From Vibrio hangzhouensis (GTDB taxonomy: Bacteria > Pseudomonadota > Gammaproteobacteria > Enterobacterales > Vibrionaceae), in NCBI RefSeq assembly GCF_900107935.1, contig NZ_FNVG01000006.1, positions 1 to 64,000 on the forward strand: 64,000 nt of DNA, read 5' to 3'. The first letter of the stretch is position 1. Each line of letters begins with the position of its first letter. A program made the translations under genes and the position numbers. Shown piece after piece: positions 27,735 through 34,887 of the stretch. A model generated the notes under the pieces. That model was not told the DNA's origin, made no database searches, and was given only the letters and a program-made list of their open reading frames with translations.

Positions 27735-28739
27735 TTACTTCTGCGCTAAGAAGGCAACAACATCAGAGACAATTTCATCTCCTACTTCAAGGCCGCTCAA
27801 TACTTCCAGTTTACTGTCATAAGCAAGCCCAACTCTAATTGGGTTCATTTCCACCTTATTACCGTCTACCCGATAAACCACACTGAGTTCTCCCCGACGG
27901 ATTACAGCGCTTTCAGGTATTAAGATGGCCTGTTTCTGCCCATACCGAAATGCAACCTTCACCCACTCGCCTGGTAGAATATGTTTGGGATCTTCCAGTA
28001 GTTCAAGGCGCAGCTTAAATGCTCTTGACTGTTGATGTGCATAATTGAAAAGTTTGGCTTCATAGGGCTCAAGTGTCTGTCCATCTAAAGAATGAATGGT
28101 AAACTGATCGGCATCTTTTACTTGCGCTCTGAACCGTTGAGGAATTTCCGTTACAACACGTAGCGGAGAAAGCGAGAATCCGGTAATAAGCTGGCTTCCT
28201 GGCGCTACCGTCTCACCCAGTTCTACATGGCGCTGAGTAACAACACCGGTATAGGGCGCTTTGATACTGGTATACCCTAATGATTCTTTTGCTTGAGCTA
28301 CAGCAGCTTTTGCTGATTTGACTTCAGCGATAGCAGAACGTGCTTCTGCTTCTGCTCTATCTAACCTCTCTCGGGAAATTGCCCCCTTGGGAAATAGCTC
28401 ACGATAGCGTTTCACTTGCGCAGTCGCCCGAACATTTTGAGCATTAGCACTGTTAAGCCTTGCAATCGCAGCATCAAGTGACGCAGACTGCTGCTCAGCG
28501 CTGATTTCTAGCAGAACATCTCCCTGATTAACAATATCATTTACATCCGCGTTTACCGCTACTATCCGTCCAGTAGTTTGTGCCGATAATGTACCGCGGT
28601 TAACAGCTTCTACCGTACCGTCCAATTCAACCACCGAATCGACCATAATCTGATCAACAACCGTGGTTTCATAAGACCATACTGCACCACTGAGTAAAGA
28701 ACTTGTTAGTGCAACCCACTTCAATAACCCCATTTTCAT
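27735..28739 (-). CDS. vexL: RND efflux membrane fusion protein, VexL-like
   Basis: 334 aa from the ATG at 28739 (GGAGG upstream). A signal peptide (ending VWS) precedes a lipoyl/barrel-sandwich half (NRGTLSAQTTGRIVAVNADVNDIVNQGDVLLEI), an alpha-helical hairpin (~80-150), the returning half (GYTSIKAPYTGVVTQRHVELGETV) and a beta-barrel. This is the periplasmic adaptor family (RND/HlyD_D23 type). The signal peptide has no lipobox cysteine. It lies 9 bases upstream of vexM, forming one operon. Confidence 0.9.
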   Translation of the reverse strand: MKMGLLKWVALTSSLLSGAVWSYETTVVDQIMVDSVVELDGTVEAVNRGTLSAQTTGRIVAVNADVNDIVNQGDVLLEISAEQQSASLDAAIARLNSANAQNVRATAQVKRYRELFPKGAISRERLDRAEAEARSAIAEVKSAKAAVAQAKESLGYTSIKAPYTGVVTQRHVELGETVAPGSQLITGFSLSPLRVVTEIPQRFRAQVKDADQFTIHSLDGQTLEPYEAKLFNYAHQQSRAFKLRLELLEDPKHILPGEWVKVAFRYGQKQAILIPESAVIRRGELSVVYRVDGNKVEMNPIRVGLAYDSKLEVLSGLEVGDEIVSDVVAFLAQK

Positions 28740-28758
28740 GGATGCCTCCAATCTTTTA

Positions 28759-28774
28759 TTTAGATGTAGCTAAT
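28759..28774 (-). promoter_or_regulatory. ATTAG-type operator copy 1 (one mismatch)
   Basis: TTTAG-ATGTAG-CTAAT, the third and nearest site to the vexL start, differing from the motif by one base. Confidence 0.5.
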
Positions 28775-28786
28775 ATAAACCACTCA

Positions 28787-28802
28787 ATTAGCTTTGTCTA
28801 AT
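28787..28802 (-). promoter_or_regulatory. ATTAG-N6-CTAAT operator copy 2 (perfect)
   Basis: ATTAG-CTTTGT-CTAAT. A perfect 5-bp inverted repeat with a 6-base spacer, 28 bp from copy 1. Confidence 0.6.
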
Positions 28803-28809
28803 ATTATTT

Positions 28810-28825
28810 ATTAGTTTTTGCTAAT
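28810..28825 (-). promoter_or_regulatory. ATTAG-N6-CTAAT operator copy 3 (perfect)
   Basis: ATTAG-TTTTTG-CTAAT. A second perfect copy, 23 bp from copy 2. The three copies fill the vexL promoter region; a similar copy is upstream of the persulfide reductase gene. Confidence 0.6.
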
Positions 28826-28873
28826 TTAAATGACTATAGTAAGTTACTGTTAATAAAAAGATAGTAAGGAAAT

Positions 28874-28910
28874 ATTAAAAAAGCCCGGTACTTATACCGG
28901 GCTTTTTAAA
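28874..28910 (-). terminator. Terminator after the YeeE/YedE pair
   Basis: Stem AAAAAGCCCGGTA/TACCGGGCTTTTT with a 4-base loop. It lies 30 bp past the second YeeE-family stop. It shows vexLM is a separate transcription unit. Confidence 0.92.
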
Positions 28911-28939
28911 ACAATGTGATTTGTATCCAAACTGACTGA

Positions 28940-29383
28940 TTACGACTGTTGAACTGGCTTCGAATCGCCCTGTTTTGTTAGCAACGCATCTCCTATCAGC
29001 ATGCCAATCACCATAGTAAGGACAAAGCCTAAGATGCCAAAACTGCCGTTTGCTATTGAGGATACAGCTGGCCCTGGACAAATACCGGCAATACCCCAGC
29101 CTAATCCAAACAAAGCTGAGCCGCTGATCAACTGAGCATCAATTTTCTTGTTCTCATTGAGACAAAACTCATCGGTGCACACTGGACTCTGTTTTTTTCT
29201 TATCACGAGCCAATAGCTTGGCGCAAAAACCAACAACGCACCGCCCATTACAAAGGCGAGGTCAGGTGACCAGGCTCCGAAGATATCCAAAAACGCCACA
29301 ACCTTAGCAGGATCCCCCATACCGGATACGATCATTCCGGTACCAAACAGGATACCGCTAACAAAAGCAATAAATCGTTTCAT
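28940..29383 (-). CDS. YeeE/YedE-family half-transporter, second component
   Basis: 147 aa with four membrane helices. It carries the conserved segment WGIAGICPGPAVSS with a membrane cysteine, and an N-terminal FGTGMIVSGMGDPAKV, both typical of the DUF6691/YeeE half of sulfur-compound permeases. A loop with two cysteines (SPVCTDEFCLNE) lies between helices 2 and 3. It probably pairs with the gene 12 bases upstream to make a full channel for thiosulfate or another sulfur compound. The cargo here is an inference from family and neighbourhood. Confidence 0.85.
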   Translation of the reverse strand: MKRFIAFVSGILFGTGMIVSGMGDPAKVVAFLDIFGAWSPDLAFVMGGALLVFAPSYWLVIRKKQSPVCTDEFCLNENKKIDAQLISGSALFGLGWGIAGICPGPAVSSIANGSFGILGFVLTMVIGMLIGDALLTKQGDSKPVQQS

Positions 29384-29395
29384 GATCAGGCTCCT

Positions 29396-29812
29396 TTAAA
29401 GTACGTGTAACATGATGTAAGACGTGACCATTGCCACAGCCATAAATGTCATAGTTGCTGCGATCGAGCGTACAGATAAACGCCCCATACCACAGATCCC
29501 ATGACCACTTGTACATCCATTACCCAACTTCGTGCCCAATCCGACCAGAAGGCCTGCCACAAGCACTAACGGCATAGGGACAATCATCTCGGCTGGTTGT
29601 ATTCCCAACAACTTTGCACTTACAACACCGCCAAAAATCATCCCTAAAACAAAGATCAGTCGCCAGCTAGTGTCCCCTTTTCTCCCTTTGTAGATTTTGC
29701 TAACAATCCCACTAATGCCCGCTATTTTTCCGTTAAATAGCAATAATAGAGTCGCAGAGACTCCAAGCATCATGCCACCAAGCAACGATGCCCAAGGAAT
29801 CGAAAATTCCAT
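29396..29812 (-). CDS. YeeE/YedE-family half-transporter, first component
   Basis: 138 aa with four to five membrane helices and the signature GTKLGNGCTSGHGICGMGRLS (cysteines at ~99 and ~106), the sulfur-transport (PF04143) pattern. Together with the second half, it resembles a split TsuA/PmpAB-type transporter. Start ATG at 29812. It sits downstream of the ArsR-type regulator in the same direction, with a strong palindrome at 29832-29851 in the gap. Confidence 0.87.
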   Translation of the reverse strand: MEFSIPWASLLGGMMLGVSATLLLLFNGKIAGISGIVSKIYKGRKGDTSWRLIFVLGMIFGGVVSAKLLGIQPAEMIVPMPLVLVAGLLVGLGTKLGNGCTSGHGICGMGRLSVRSIAATMTFMAVAMVTSYIMLHVL

Positions 29813-29831
29813 AGTTACCTCATAAATTTCG

Positions 29832-29851
29832 AACTTAAAATCATTTAAGTT
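29832..29851. promoter_or_regulatory. Strong palindrome upstream of the YeeE/YedE pair
   Basis: Perfect 8-bp arms AACTTAAA and TTTAAGTT with a 4-base spacer, 20 bp from the start codon. It differs from the ATTAG motif. It may be an operator or an RNA stem in the leader. Confidence 0.5.
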
Positions 29852-29906
29852 GCAAAATTCGCTTCAAATTCTGCAAGTTAAAGCATTTTAAGCATTGAGA
29901 TTGCTA

Positions 29907-30200
29907 TCAATGACAATACAAAGAATGTAGCTGTTGGATAAGTCCAACCACTCTGTCATCCTTGAGTGAGTAGTAGACATGCTGCGACTCTTTGCGTACT
30001 GAAACCAGATCCGCTCTCTTTAATACAGTTAAGTGTTGGGAGAAGGCTGACTGGCTTAAATTCGAGTTAGACTGCAATTGACCAGCCCCCTGCTCTCCAT
30101 CAACTAATTGGCAAAGCACAAACAAGCGGTCTGGATGTGACAGCGTCTTTAAAACATCCGCTACATCTGCAGCTCTGCTCTTCATCTGCACTAAATCCAT
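29907..30200 (-). CDS. ArsR-family regulator, BigR/SqrR-type sulfur sensor
   Basis: 97 aa. A winged helix-turn-helix with recognition helix SQSAFSQHLTVLKRADLV and wing SVRKESQHVYYSL. Only two cysteines are present, C30 (LFVLCQL) and C96 (LYCH), 66 residues apart, the same spacing as the persulfide-sensing pair C41/C107 in SqrR. In that family the pair forms a polysulfide bridge and releases DNA. The neighbours are sulfur transporters and a persulfide reductase, which supports this role. It is related to but distinct from HlyU. Divergent from the reductase at 30402. Confidence 0.85.
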   Translation of the reverse strand: MDLVQMKSRAADVADVLKTLSHPDRLFVLCQLVDGEQGAGQLQSNSNLSQSAFSQHLTVLKRADLVSVRKESQHVYYSLKDDRVVGLIQQLHSLYCH

Positions 30201-30303
30201 AAGACATACCTCTACTAGTCAATAGTAATATGGCGTCATTATGTATCCGAGCCATTAGTTTAGTCAATACTTAATTAGTTATTTTGTATTTAGCAAAATA
30301 TAT

Positions 30304-30319
30304 ATTAGACATTTCTAAA
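30304..30319. promoter_or_regulatory. ATTAG-type operator upstream of the persulfide reductase
   Basis: ATTAG-ACATTT-CTAAA, one mismatch from the vexL motif. It lies 83-98 bp upstream of the reductase ATG. A poorer copy (ATTAG-TTTAGT-CAATA) is at 30254-30269 nearer the regulator gene. Confidence 0.5.
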
Positions 30320-30401
30320 TTTGATGTTATAGTGTCCGCAGTTGATTATTAAGAACGTGACCTTCACTGAGTGAGTAGAGGTCAGACGATAGAGGTAAAC
30401 T

Positions 30402-32105
30402 ATGACTAAGATTCTGATTGTTGGTGGTGTTGCAGGTGGTGCTTCAGCGGCTGCACGTGCACGACGTTTGAGCGAAGATGCTGAAATCATCATGTTTGAA
30501 CGTGGTCCATTTGTGTCTTTTGCCAACTGTGGCTTACCATACCATATTGGTGGTGACATCACTGACCGCTCAAAGCTCTTGCTGCAAACGCCTGAGAGCT
30601 TCTTAGCTCGTTTCAATGTAGATGTTCGTGTAATGAACGAAGTCACTAAAATAAACAGAGCTGACAAAAGCGTAACGATCAAGAACTTGCTAGATGGCAC
30701 TGAGTACACTGAGTCGTATGACTTTCTTCTACTTAGCCCTGGTGCTGCACCCTTTATTCCGCAAATTTCCGGGATCGATAATCCCCTTACCCACTCATTG
30801 CGTAACATTCCAGATATGGATCGTATCATCCAAACGATTCAAATGAATAAGCCAGAGCATGCGACCGTTGTTGGCGGAGGCTTTATTGGACTGGAAATGA
30901 TGGAAGCGTTTCACCAGTTGGGTATCAAGACAACATTGATCGAAATGGCAGATCAGGTCATGACCCCGGTAGACAAGGAAATGGCTGGGTTTGCTCATGC
31001 TGAAATCAAATCACACGGTATTGATTTACGTTTGGGTTCGGCTCTTGAAGTCGTTGACTACATTCCTAATGACCATGTCGCCGACAAAAATGCTGGTGAA
31101 TCGCATGAGCATCAACACCTTCAGGGCTCGCTTGAATTGACTCTGAATAATGGCGATAAGCTCAACACCGACATTCTTATTATGGCTATCGGTGTGCGCC
31201 CAGAGACCAAACTGGCGCAGGAAGCAGGACTTCAGCTGGGTGAATTAGGCGGTATTTATACTAACGACGCCATGCAGACCAGCGACCCTTACATATACGC
31301 TGTTGGTGACGCCATTGAAGACAGAGATTTCGTAACAGGTAAAGCAGGTTTCGTTCCTTTAGCGGGTCCGGCAAACCGTCAGGGGCGTATGGCAGCTGAC
31401 AATATGCTTGGACGTCAAGAAACTTATCAAGGAACGCAAGGCACTGCCATCGTGAAGATCTTTGATCTGGCAGTAGCGTCTGTTGGCAAGAATGAAAAAG
31501 TTCTTAAGCGCGAAGGTATTGCGTACGAGAAAGTGTATGTGCACACGGCAAGTCACGCAGGTTATTACCCAGGCGCTGAAATCGTATCACTGAAAATGCT
31601 ATTTAGCCCTGAAACGGGCAAAATCCTTGGCGCGCAAGCTGCAGGTAAAGACGGTGTCGATAAACGTATTGATGTGTTGGCCGTTGCCCAACGCGCTGGA
31701 ATGACGGTAGAACAGCTACAGCATCTGGAGCTTACCTATGCGCCACCGTATGGCAGCGCTAAGGACGTTATCAACCAAGCTGCCTTCGTTGCGAATAACA
31801 TCATTAAAGGCGATTCAACGCCAATTCACTATGATGAAATTAACAACCTGAACGAAGACCAACTTCTTTTGGACGTCCGTAACCCAGGTGAACTAGAAAA
31901 CGTTGGCTTTATTGAAGGTGCCATTAATATTCCAGTCGACCAACTTCGCCATCGCATGAGTGAGTTACCCAAAGACAAAGAGATCGTTATCTATTGTCAA
32001 GTTGGGTTACGCGGTAACGTAGCCTATCGTCAACTGGTAAATAGTGGTTTCAAGGCGCGTAACTTAATTGGTGGTTACCGTACCTACAAGTTTGCACAAG
32101 CATAA
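30402..32105 (+). CDS. FAD-dependent CoA-disulfide/persulfide reductase fused to rhodanese
   Basis: 567 aa. Residues ~1-450 form the CoA-disulfide reductase fold: FAD site VGGVAGGASAAARARR, redox cysteine C43 (FANCGLPYHIGG), NAD(P)H site VVGGGFIGLEMMEAF and FAD segment IYAVGDAIE. The C-terminal rhodanese domain (~465-567) has the active cysteine C532 in YCQVGLRG. This arrangement is that of NADH-dependent persulfide reductases such as Npsr, which reduce persulfides and polysulfides to sulfide. A histidine-rich insertion (ESHEHQHLQG) lies near residue 235. Divergent from the ArsR sensor. Confidence 0.92.
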   Translation: MTKILIVGGVAGGASAAARARRLSEDAEIIMFERGPFVSFANCGLPYHIGGDITDRSKLLLQTPESFLARFNVDVRVMNEVTKINRADKSVTIKNLLDGTEYTESYDFLLLSPGAAPFIPQISGIDNPLTHSLRNIPDMDRIIQTIQMNKPEHATVVGGGFIGLEMMEAFHQLGIKTTLIEMADQVMTPVDKEMAGFAHAEIKSHGIDLRLGSALEVVDYIPNDHVADKNAGESHEHQHLQGSLELTLNNGDKLNTDILIMAIGVRPETKLAQEAGLQLGELGGIYTNDAMQTSDPYIYAVGDAIEDRDFVTGKAGFVPLAGPANRQGRMAADNMLGRQETYQGTQGTAIVKIFDLAVASVGKNEKVLKREGIAYEKVYVHTASHAGYYPGAEIVSLKMLFSPETGKILGAQAAGKDGVDKRIDVLAVAQRAGMTVEQLQHLELTYAPPYGSAKDVINQAAFVANNIIKGDSTPIHYDEINNLNEDQLLLDVRNPGELENVGFIEGAINIPVDQLRHRMSELPKDKEIVIYCQVGLRGNVAYRQLVNSGFKARNLIGGYRTYKFAQA

Positions 32106-32127
32106 CAATGATAACTACACTGTAAGT

Positions 32128-32157
32128 TTGGAGCACCTTGGTGCTCCTTTTTTATTG
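32128..32157 (+). terminator. Terminator of the persulfide reductase gene
   Basis: Stem GGAGCACC/GGTGCTCC with a 2-base loop followed by TTTTTTATT. It lies about 25 bp past the stop. Confidence 0.92.
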
Positions 32158-32174
32158 TCTAACAAAAAACCTGA

Positions 32175-32194
32175 CGTACCCCACCCGGGGTACG
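32175..32194. repeat. Short perfect inverted repeat
   Basis: CGTACCCC-ACCC-GGGGTACG, 8-bp arms with a 4-base loop and no T run. It could be a second hairpin after the terminator or a protein site. Confidence 0.5.
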
Positions 32195-32208
32195 CATGTT
32201 GCATTTAT

Positions 32209-32234
32209 GTAACAAGATTGGTAAATCTAGTTAC
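32209..32234. promoter_or_regulatory. Near-perfect 26-bp palindrome upstream of the 53-aa zinc-ribbon-like gene
   Basis: Outer arms GTAAC/GTTAC and inner arms AGATT/AATCT are perfect and symmetric around a GGTA centre, with one non-pairing base between them on each side. It ends 32 bp before the ATG at 32267, a typical operator position. No regulator family is suggested by the motif. Confidence 0.5.
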
Positions 32235-32266
32235 GTACACATCATGCTAACTTTAAGGTAAATTTC

Positions 32267-32428
32267 ATGGATGATTTGCAGTTCTACTTAGTAAACGACT
32301 TCTGCTCACAATGTAATACAATAACCAGTCACGATGCATTCGAGCTCAAAGAGAGCAAAGACGAGCAAGCGGTACTAGACCCAATTAAAACCGAGCACGT
32401 TTGTGGACATTGTCACTCGGTAAATTAA
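32267..32428 (+). CDS. 53-aa small protein with two CxxC pairs (zinc-ribbon-like)
   Basis: The frame opens MDDLQFYLVNDFCSQCNTIT at 32267 and stops at 32428. It has AAGG 8 bases upstream. Two pairs, C13-SQ-C16 and C46-GH-C49, are placed as in a rubredoxin-like or zinc-ribbon knuckle pair, and the rest is soluble and acidic. It probably binds one zinc or iron ion. It follows a palindrome and is transcribed towards the cytochrome b562 gene. No named family was recognised. The good ribosome site and codon pattern make it a likely real gene. Confidence 0.7.
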   Translation: MDDLQFYLVNDFCSQCNTITSHDAFELKESKDEQAVLDPIKTEHVCGHCHSVN

Positions 32429-32443
32429 AACTTGTCGCCTTCA

Positions 32444-32489
32444 CCTCTGAGTTATTCACTATGAACAACGCTTCAGAACAACTCAGAGG
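32444..32489. repeat. Inverted repeat at the end of cytochrome b562 and the zinc-ribbon-like gene
   Basis: CCTCTGAGTT and AACTCAGAGG form perfect 10-bp arms with a 26-base loop between two convergent stops. No T run follows, so it is a possible mRNA-end hairpin and not a classic terminator. Confidence 0.45.
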
Positions 32490-32493
32490 CTCG

Positions 32494-32889
32494 TTAGCCA
32501 AACAAACGCTTCCAGATACTTGGATTTCGCTTGTCATGGTACTCTAACCTTAGACTGTCTACTTCTCTGAGAGTCTGTTTAGCCGCTTCCAGATCACCCT
32601 GTTCTAATTCAGAGTCGACTTGTTTAACAACGCCAGAGAGTTTGTTAAAGCCTTCCATATACAGATCGGTTTTTTCAGCGGGATATTGACCTCGTTGAGT
32701 CTCAGCGACCAGTCGATCTAATTTTGCGACTGGCTGTTTCATTTCCTCAACAGTCTGCGCTTCCGCTGCTTGTTTGAAGGCCAGTTTCATCGCTTGCATG
32801 TTCTTCTTTAAGTCGACGCCCTGCGCAAGAGCGTTGAATGAAAGCAGGGCAGAAAGAGTGACGAGGCTGACGGACATTGTTTTTATCAT
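32494..32889 (-). CDS. cybC: Cytochrome b562, periplasmic
   Basis: 131 aa. A signal peptide (cleaved at about residue 22, NALA) precedes a four-helix protein. The heme ligands expected in the family are present: a Met early in helix 1 (KKNMQAMKLAF, M31 or M34) and a His in helix 4 (LRLEYHDKRN, H118). It carries electrons in the periplasm through a non-covalently bound heme; no CxxCH motif is present. The C-terminal extension RNPSIWKRLFG is longer than in E. coli. Confidence 0.85.
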   Translation of the reverse strand: MIKTMSVSLVTLSALLSFNALAQGVDLKKNMQAMKLAFKQAAEAQTVEEMKQPVAKLDRLVAETQRGQYPAEKTDLYMEGFNKLSGVVKQVDSELEQGDLEAAKQTLREVDSLRLEYHDKRNPSIWKRLFG

Positions 32890-33010
32890 GGTTATTCCTT
32901 TTAAAGATCTAAATACTCAAGTCACATAAAGTATTTGGCCTGCAAGTCTACTAAATAGTGTTTGTAATCTGTTAATCAAATTGTATCTAAACGTTAGTGA
33001 AATTTGTTCA

Positions 33011-33754
33011 CTACATTTGAGAGAACTCAGCGATAGGTTCCCTTCCTCGTAGTTCAAGGAAACTAAGAAACTGCTTGGCACTGCAGGTTATGATTTTTTC
33101 GGTAGGCATCTCTACTTCGCTCAGAAGCTTTTGAGTCAGAGTAAACTCTCCGACGGTGTCACAGAAGTGGGAATCGGTCCCGGTAGTGATGAAACCACCA
33201 GCCCTTTTGACAGCTTTTGCAATGTCATAACAGCGGTCAACACTGCCTGCTCGACTGTGCCCCTTTAAAGTTGAATTGTTGATTTCAATTGCCACATTGT
33301 ATTCAGCTGCACATTGAGCGATCACATCAAAATTGAAGTCGAAATTTGGATTCCCTAAATGCCCAAGCGCATCAACGTTACCACCCTTAATCGTGTTCAT
33401 CAGCGCCTCCGTGTGAGCATCCCTGTCCATTGGCCTGAATACCGGCTCATGAAAGCTGCCAATAATCCAATCAAGTGACTTAAACGACGTAGGGTTTACG
33501 TCAATCTCTCCTTGAGTGTTAAGAATATTGGCTTCAATACCTCGTATGATCGCAACACCAGACAAAAAACGGGGAATGACCCGTTGATTAGAGAAGAACC
33601 AGAAGTGCGGTGCGCCCGGCATTGATTCAGCATGATCTGTGGTACAGAGTATTTTCAAACCGGATTGTTGCGCTGCTTTGGCATTTTCAATGATCGTACT
33701 GTATGCATGTCCACTCGCGTAGGTATGCGTATGAGTGTCTACCTCAAACTTCAT
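33011..33754 (-). CDS. ycdX: PHP-domain metal-dependent phosphatase YcdX
   Basis: 247 aa, the usual length. The trinuclear zinc-site residues of YcdX are visible: H8 and H10 (DTHTHT), H16, H in CTTDHAE, E in GIEANI, H in GSFHEP, H in GHLGNPNF and the D-x-H of GTDSHF. It is a PHP-family phosphatase with a role in swarming in E. coli; its physiological substrate is not established. Start supported by AGGAG upstream of the ATG at 33754. Single-gene unit. Confidence 0.93.
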   Translation of the reverse strand: MKFEVDTHTHTYASGHAYSTIIENAKAAQQSGLKILCTTDHAESMPGAPHFWFFSNQRVIPRFLSGVAIIRGIEANILNTQGEIDVNPTSFKSLDWIIGSFHEPVFRPMDRDAHTEALMNTIKGGNVDALGHLGNPNFDFNFDVIAQCAAEYNVAIEINNSTLKGHSRAGSVDRCYDIAKAVKRAGGFITTGTDSHFCDTVGEFTLTQKLLSEVEMPTEKIITCSAKQFLSFLELRGREPIAEFSQM

Positions 33755-33823
33755 GGCTGTTCTCCTCTCAATTTCGCATCGTTATTGTTTATCAATGGCG
33801 GGGTAATTTAACGGCAATGGTTG

Positions 33824-34300
33824 CTAAAAGAAGTCAATACCACCTCTTCCACTGTTAGGATCTTTAGGCTTAGATGCTTTTTGCCTGTTGTTTGCATCCG
33901 TATCTTTACTCTGTTTGGCACGGTTTTTCTTAGACGCTGAGTTTTTCTTTTTTCCGCTTTTGTTAGAGCCGCCTGTTGAGTCAGGTTGATTCTTGGTCTT
34001 TTTTATTGACGCTTCAGCTGGTTCGATAGGTGGTTGGTCACACACCACTACATAGTACTCCTGGTTAAACTCAAAGAAGTCACCATCGTACATTTTGCGT
34101 CGCTTGCGCGTTTCCAGCTCACCATTAACGGCAACATAGCCCTCTGAAATCAGATGTTTCGCCTCTCCGCCACCGCCCACAAGGTTGGCAACTTTAAACA
34201 GTTTGTAAAGCTCAATAGGGTGACTTGAGACTTCAATACCAATTGCTTCGATTTCTATCTCTTCGTCGTCGTAATGTTCTTCTGAAAATTCCTGATTCAT
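33824..34300 (-). CDS. S4-domain RNA-binding protein with basic tail
   Basis: 158 aa. Residues ~27-90 form an S4 fold of the YbcJ type (ELYKLFKVANLVGGGGEAKHLISEGYVAVNGELETRKRRKM). It is followed by a tail of about 65 residues rich in Lys, Asn, Ser and Gly, probably unstructured and RNA-binding, ending GRGGIDFF. The N-terminus is acidic. It likely binds structured RNA or ribosomes; the partner is unknown. The tail length is unusual for YbcJ (about 70 aa). Confidence 0.85.
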   Translation of the reverse strand: MNQEFSEEHYDDEEIEIEAIGIEVSSHPIELYKLFKVANLVGGGGEAKHLISEGYVAVNGELETRKRRKMYDGDFFEFNQEYYVVVCDQPPIEPAEASIKKTKNQPDSTGGSNKSGKKKNSASKKNRAKQSKDTDANNRQKASKPKDPNSGRGGIDFF

Positions 34301-34359
34301 AACTTTGCTTATGGTTGACTGTTTTCAGGCATTGTACTGTGTTGTCAGACAGCAAGCCA

Positions 34360-34387
34360 TTAAAAAGCCCCGTATAAACGGGGCAAA
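34360..34387 (-). terminator. Terminator of the LruC/lipoprotein operon
   Basis: Stem GCCCCGT/ACGGGGC with a 4-base loop followed on the minus strand by TTTTTAA. It lies about 20 bp past the lipoprotein stop. Confidence 0.88.
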
Positions 34388-34404
34388 TCGTGGTTTCCTC
34401 TTTT

Positions 34405-34878
34405 CTACCAGGTCAATATAGAGTCCTCTGCAGAGACAAGTTTTTGCCGTGGAGGTTGACCATCGTAGGTCCAAATCTCGACTAAAAACGCATTAACATG
34501 CTCCGCAGCAGTAAACTCTATGCGAGCACTCCCATTGGACAGCCCCGTTGATGCTATACGTGAATCGTAGTCAGGCAGATACTCGCCGGAAGAAGCACTT
34601 TGATAATCGGTATACACCGACACAAACGCTCTGCCACTCACCTCATTGCTCGCGTCAACCGTCAGCGAGTAGCCTTCCGTTGGTTTGTAATCCATCGTGT
34701 CTGGTATCGACAACTCTTCCATCGTTCTCACTACTGGCTGTGCGGGTGGAGACGGCTCCGATGGCGCTGAGTCTGAGGTATTTCCGGTGGAACCATCAGA
34801 TGCATCTCCGCCGCCTCCACCGCCACAAGCGGTGAGTATTCCTAGAGCGATCATTGGGATAATGTATTCAGTTTTCAT
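34405..34878 (-). CDS. Lipoprotein, LruC-operon partner
   Basis: 157 aa. A lipoprotein signal with lipobox LTAC (C18) is followed by a glycine run (GGGGGG), then a Ser/Pro/Asp-rich linker (~25-50) and a small beta-rich domain (~55-157) whose segment GYSLTVDASNEVSGRAFVSVYTDY is unassigned. Start supported by AGGAG 7 bases upstream. Its start lies 9 bases after the LruC-protein stop, so they are co-transcribed. It probably acts at the cell surface or periplasm with that protein. Confidence 0.75.
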   Translation of the reverse strand: MKTEYIIPMIALGILTACGGGGGGDASDGSTGNTSDSAPSEPSPPAQPVVRTMEELSIPDTMDYKPTEGYSLTVDASNEVSGRAFVSVYTDYQSASSGEYLPDYDSRIASTGLSNGSARIEFTAAEHVNAFLVEIWTYDGQPPRQKLVSAEDSILTW

Positions 34879-34887
34879 AATCTTCTC

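Noticed and set aside
30305..30829. A 174-aa minus-strand ORF
   Set aside because: Antisense to the persulfide reductase start and its promoter; no ribosome site or recognisable domain.
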